Origin: Ancylobacter aquaticus | Lineage (GTDB): Bacteria; Pseudomonadota; Alphaproteobacteria; Rhizobiales; Xanthobacteraceae | Assembly: GCF_004339465.1 (NCBI RefSeq) | Contig: NZ_SMFY01000003.1 | Coordinates: forward strand, 124,001 to 188,000 | Reading direction: 5' to 3' | Length of the DNA: 64,000 bases | Shown: positions 61,546 to 64,000 of the stretch, one piece after another | Layout of the letters: each line of letters starts with the position of its first letter | Position numbering within the stretch: the stretch's first letter is position 1 | Program-made: the position numbers and the translations under genes | Notes under the pieces: generated by a model | The model's database searches: none | What the model saw: the letters and a program-made list of their open reading frames with translations, nothing else | What the model was told of the DNA's origin: nothing

Positions 61546-62631
61546 ATGGCACGGCAGGTTTTCGTTCTGGTCGGCACCCGCAAGGGCGCCTTTGTGCTTG
61601 AGAGCGACGCGGCCCGCCGCTCCTGGCAGCTGCGCGGGCCGTTCTGCGAGACATGGCCGACCAATCATGTGATCGCTGACCCATTGAGCGGCACGCTCTA
61701 TGCCGGCGGCGGCAATGAATGGTTCGGCCCGGCGGTGTGGAAGTCGACCGATCTCGGCGCGAGCTGGACCCATTCGAGCCAGGGCCTCGCCTATGAGGCC
61801 GGGCAGGCGCCGGTGAAGGCGGTGTGGAGCCTCGCCGCGGGCGCGGACGGCACACTCTATGCCGGGGTGGAGCCGGCGGGGCTTTTCCGCAGCACCGATG
61901 GCGGGGAGAGCTGGAGCCATGTCGACGGGCTGCAGAAACACCCGAGCCGGCCGGAATGGAACCCCGGCGGCGCCGGGCTGATCCTGCATTCGCTGGTGCT
62001 CGACCCGTCCGACCCGAACAAGATCTGGGTTGGCATCTCGGCCGCCGGGGTGTTCGCCAGCGAGGATGGCGGCGCCACCTGGGAGGCCCGCAATCGCGGC
62101 ACCCGCGCCGACTTCATGCCGGAGGGGCAGAATTATCCCGAATTCGGCCAGTGCGTGCACTGCCTCGTCATGGCGCCGGGCCGGCGCGGCCGGCTCTACC
62201 AGCAGAACCATTGCGGCATGTACCGTTCCGACGATGGCGGCCGCAGCTGGGAGAGCATCGAAGAGGGCCTGCCCTCCTCCTTCGGCTTCCCGGCGGCGGT
62301 GCATCCGCACGACCCCGATGGCCTCTACCTCATTCCGCTGAACGGCGACATCAAGGGGCGCTTCATGCCGGAGGGCAACGCTGCTGTCTGGCGCACGCGC
62401 GATGCCGGCGCCAGCTGGCAGGCGAACCGCACCGGCCTGCCGCAGGGTGGCGCCTATTTCAACGTACTGCGCCAGGCCATGGCGACCGACACGCTGGAAC
62501 CGGCCGGGGTGTATTTCGGCAGCAATGCCGGCGGCCTCTACGCCAGCGCCGACGAGGGTGCGAGCTGGGACTGCGTAGCGCCGCACCTGCCGACCATCAC
62601 CTCGGTCGAGACGCTGGTACTGGAGCGGTGA
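61546..62631 (+). CDS. BNR/Asp-box beta-propeller protein (sialidase-like fold, not a proven sialidase)
   Basis: A 361-residue cytoplasmic protein with repeated Asp-box-type segments: STDLGASWTH, STDGGESWSH, SEDGGATWEA, SDDGGRSWES, TRDAGASWQA and SADEGASWDC. This is six blades of a VPS10/sialidase-like propeller. There is no signal peptide and no sialidase Arg triad was identified, so enzyme names used for such proteins are doubtful. It is followed at once by a MoaD/ThiS-like small protein, a pairing found repeatedly in proteobacteria. Confidence 0.85.
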   Translation: MARQVFVLVGTRKGAFVLESDAARRSWQLRGPFCETWPTNHVIADPLSGTLYAGGGNEWFGPAVWKSTDLGASWTHSSQGLAYEAGQAPVKAVWSLAAGADGTLYAGVEPAGLFRSTDGGESWSHVDGLQKHPSRPEWNPGGAGLILHSLVLDPSDPNKIWVGISAAGVFASEDGGATWEARNRGTRADFMPEGQNYPEFGQCVHCLVMAPGRRGRLYQQNHCGMYRSDDGGRSWESIEEGLPSSFGFPAAVHPHDPDGLYLIPLNGDIKGRFMPEGNAAVWRTRDAGASWQANRTGLPQGGAYFNVLRQAMATDTLEPAGVYFGSNAGGLYASADEGASWDCVAPHLPTITSVETLVLER

Positions 62632-62636
62632 AGGCC

Positions 62637-62942
62637 ATGGACGAGGCTGGCGAGAAGATGGAGGCGGCGCGGCCCGCACCCGTCCTCGTGCGCCTGCCGG
62701 CGCATCTCGTCGTGCTGTTTCCCGGCGCCGACCGGCTGGTGCCGCTTCATGCTGCCAGCGTCGCGGAAATGGTGGAGGGGCTCGACGCGCTCTGGCCCGG
62801 CATGCGCGAGCGCATCTGCGACGAGACGCCGGCGATAAGGCGCCATATCAACGTCTTCGTCGACGGGAGGCGTGCGCGACTCGCAACCCCGCTCACGCCC
62901 GGCGCCGACGTGTTCGTCATCACCGCGATCAGCGGCGGCTGA
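62637..62942 (+). CDS. MoaD/ThiS-like ubiquitin-fold sulfur-carrier protein
   Basis: A small protein of 101 residues ending in Gly-Gly (ITAISGG), which is the tail that carries a thiocarboxylate in MoaD and ThiS. The fold pattern VLVRLPAHLVVLFPG, a central helix (VAEMVEGLDALWPGM) and INVFVDGRRARLATPLTPGADVFVITA agrees with beta-grasp carriers. No partner E1 or moaE/thiG is nearby. Start ATG at 62637; an in-frame GTG at 62628 overlaps the propeller stop (GTGA) and may be the real start. Its job with the propeller is unknown. Confidence 0.83.
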   Translation: MDEAGEKMEAARPAPVLVRLPAHLVVLFPGADRLVPLHAASVAEMVEGLDALWPGMRERICDETPAIRRHINVFVDGRRARLATPLTPGADVFVITAISGG

Positions 62943-62967
62943 TCCCTCCCTCGCGAAAGGTCCTTCC

Positions 62968-63339
62968 ATGTTCTACGCCCTGCTCTGCTACCACCAGGAA
63001 GACGTCGTCTGCGCCTGGACCAAGGAAGAGGACGACGCGGTGATGCAGAAACTCGCCGTGGTGCAGGAGCGGCTCGCCAAGGCGGGCAAGCTCGGGCCGG
63101 TGGCGCGGCTGCTGCCGACAACCGCCGCCACCACGCTGCGCAAGGACCAGGACCCGCCTCTGGTGCTCGACGGCCCCTTCGCCGAGACCAAGGAGCAGCT
63201 GCTGGGCTTCTACCTCCTCGACTGCGCCGATCTGGAGGAGGCGCTCGGCATCGCGCGCGAACTCGGCGCCGCCAATCCCGGTGGCTCCTATGAGATCCGC
63301 CCGGTCGGCCTGTTCGTCGATGGCGGCGCGCGGCCCTGA
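62968..63339 (+). CDS. YCII-related (DGPF-domain) protein
   Basis: A 123-residue protein with the YCII/DGPF fold. The diagnostic motif is VLDGPFAETKEQLLGFYLLDC, with a His in the opening strand (CYHQEDVV). These proteins are typically encoded beside ECF42-type sigma factors, as here: its stop overlaps the ATG of the sigma gene by one base (TGATG). Precise function is unknown; it may be the target or a partner of the sigma factor. Confidence 0.92.
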   Translation: MFYALLCYHQEDVVCAWTKEEDDAVMQKLAVVQERLAKAGKLGPVARLLPTTAATTLRKDQDPPLVLDGPFAETKEQLLGFYLLDCADLEEALGIARELGAANPGGSYEIRPVGLFVDGGARP

Positions 63340-64000
63340 TGGACGAGGCGCGCGCGATCGGCACCACGCTCACGGCCGCGCGCCCGCAGGCTCTGGCGGC
63401 GCTGCTGCGCTATTTCCGCGACCTCGACCTCGCCGAGGAAGCCTTCCAGGAGGCGTGCCTGCGGGCGCTGCGGACCTGGCCGCAGAACGGCCCGCCGCGC
63501 GACCCGGCCGCCTGGCTCATCTTCGTTGGCCGCAATGTCGCGCTCGATAGCGTGCGCCGTCGGGCGAGGCAGACCGAGCTGCCGCCGGAAGAAATCCTTT
63601 CCGACACCGAAGACGCCGAGGCGGACGTCGTCGCACGCATGGATGGCGCGCATTACCGCGACGACGTGCTGCGCCTCCTGTTCATCTGCTGCCATCCCGA
63701 ACTGCCGGCGACGCAGCAGATCGCGCTCGCCTTGCGGATCGTCTCCGGGCTCTCCATCGGCCAGATCGCCCGCGCCTTCCTGGTCAGCGAGGCGGCGATG
63801 GAACAGCGCATCACTCGGGCCAAGGCCCGCATCGCCCGTGCGCAAAGCGGGGAGGGCGGGGTGCCCTTCGAGCCGCCCGGCCCGGTGGAGCGGGCGGAGC
63901 GGCTCGGCGTGGTCGCGGCCATGCTCTACCTCGTCTTCAACGAGGGCTATTCCGCCGCCGGCGACCAGACGCAGGCCCGCGAGCCGCTGTGCGAGGAGGC
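63339..64000 (+). CDS. ECF sigma factor, ECF42-like (3' end outside window)
   Basis: The visible 220 residues start at ATG 63339 and run off the right edge. Region 2 is LLRYFRDLDLAEEAFQEACLRALRTWP with WLIFVGRNVALDSVRRR, region 4 is LALRIVSGLSIGQIARAFLVSEAAMEQRITRAKARI. The C-terminal extension begins with AAMLYLVFNEGYSA, the DUF6596/TPR-like signature of the ECF42 group. These sigma factors lack a classical anti-sigma gene and are paired with YCII/DGPF proteins. Only the first part of the extension is present in the window. Confidence 0.92.
   Translation, partial: MDEARAIGTTLTAARPQALAALLRYFRDLDLAEEAFQEACLRALRTWPQNGPPRDPAAWLIFVGRNVALDSVRRRARQTELPPEEILSDTEDAEADVVARMDGAHYRDDVLRLLFICCHPELPATQQIALALRIVSGLSIGQIARAFLVSEAAMEQRITRAKARIARAQSGEGGVPFEPPGPVERAERLGVVAAMLYLVFNEGYSAAGDQTQAREPLCEE

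Noticed and set aside
61546-62631. Calling the Asp-box protein a sialidase
   Set aside because: Only propeller repeats are visible; no secretion signal and no catalytic Arg triad could be identified.

Overview
The window is high-GC DNA (roughly two thirds or more G+C by eye) with tightly packed, often overlapping genes. The gene content (SigF/NrsF with a bufferin operon, GbcAB betaine demethylation, several OpuB-type ABC importers, a NodT-type outer-membrane factor) points to an alphaproteobacterium, plausibly Hyphomicrobiales/Xanthobacteraceae-like. The genus is inference only. No rRNA, tRNA, CRISPR array or intact insertion sequence was seen.

1-2.3 kb: the 3' part of a Zn amidohydrolase, followed by decayed DNA that holds a frameshifted remnant of the HD-nuclease part of a CRISPR cas3 gene.

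2.3-36.2 kb: a large biosynthetic cluster for a lipopeptide. The left arm reads leftward: PhyH-type dioxygenase, small ABM-fold protein, NRPS C-A-PCP, NRPS C-A-PCP-E*-C-PCP-TE, an RND tripartite pump (outer-membrane factor, adaptor, permease) and an Sfp-type phosphopantetheinyl transferase. The right arm reads rightward: type II thioesterase, ABC exporter with a fused cyclic-nucleotide-binding-like domain, fatty acyl-AMP ligase-ACP, and a PKS/NRPS giant KS-AT-ACP-aminotransferase-C-A-PCP-E. The logic resembles mycosubtilin/iturin: a fatty acid is activated, extended by malonate, aminated at the beta carbon, then joined to amino acids. Specificity codes read by hand suggest Asp (then epimerised) for the hybrid, no clear substrate for the middle module, and Val for the third module. 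A last C-PCP-TE block has no A domain. The predicted product is a short beta-amino-fatty-acyl lipopeptide. No regulator lies inside the cluster.

36.2-40.1 kb: a bufferin (copper-binding RiPP) operon, reading leftward (DUF2282 precursor, DUF692 MNIO, DUF2063 partner, DoxX), divergent from an ECF sigma factor and its NrsF anti-sigma. Both promoters carry the same GTAAC-N16-CGAA type signature.

40.3-48.4 kb: a seven-gene rightward operon in which an OpuB/ProU-type osmolyte ABC importer is interleaved with two CocE/NonD-type serine hydrolases and ends with a nitrilase-family amidase. After a lone RibD/DHFR-type reductase, a second OpuB-type importer (49.1-52.5 kb) reads leftward.

52.8-60.5 kb: a catabolic block that reads rightward: MmgE/PrpD protein, two FAD oxidoreductases (one with a [2Fe-2S] motif), a GlxA/GbdR-like AraC regulator with a tandemly repeated tail, and GbcA/GbcB Rieske betaine monooxygenase. 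With the two importers this makes an uptake-and-demethylation island for quaternary amines.

60.5-64 kb: small stress/housekeeping genes (SRPBCC, VOC, BNR beta-propeller plus a MoaD-like protein, YCII protein) and an ECF42-like sigma factor cut by the right edge.
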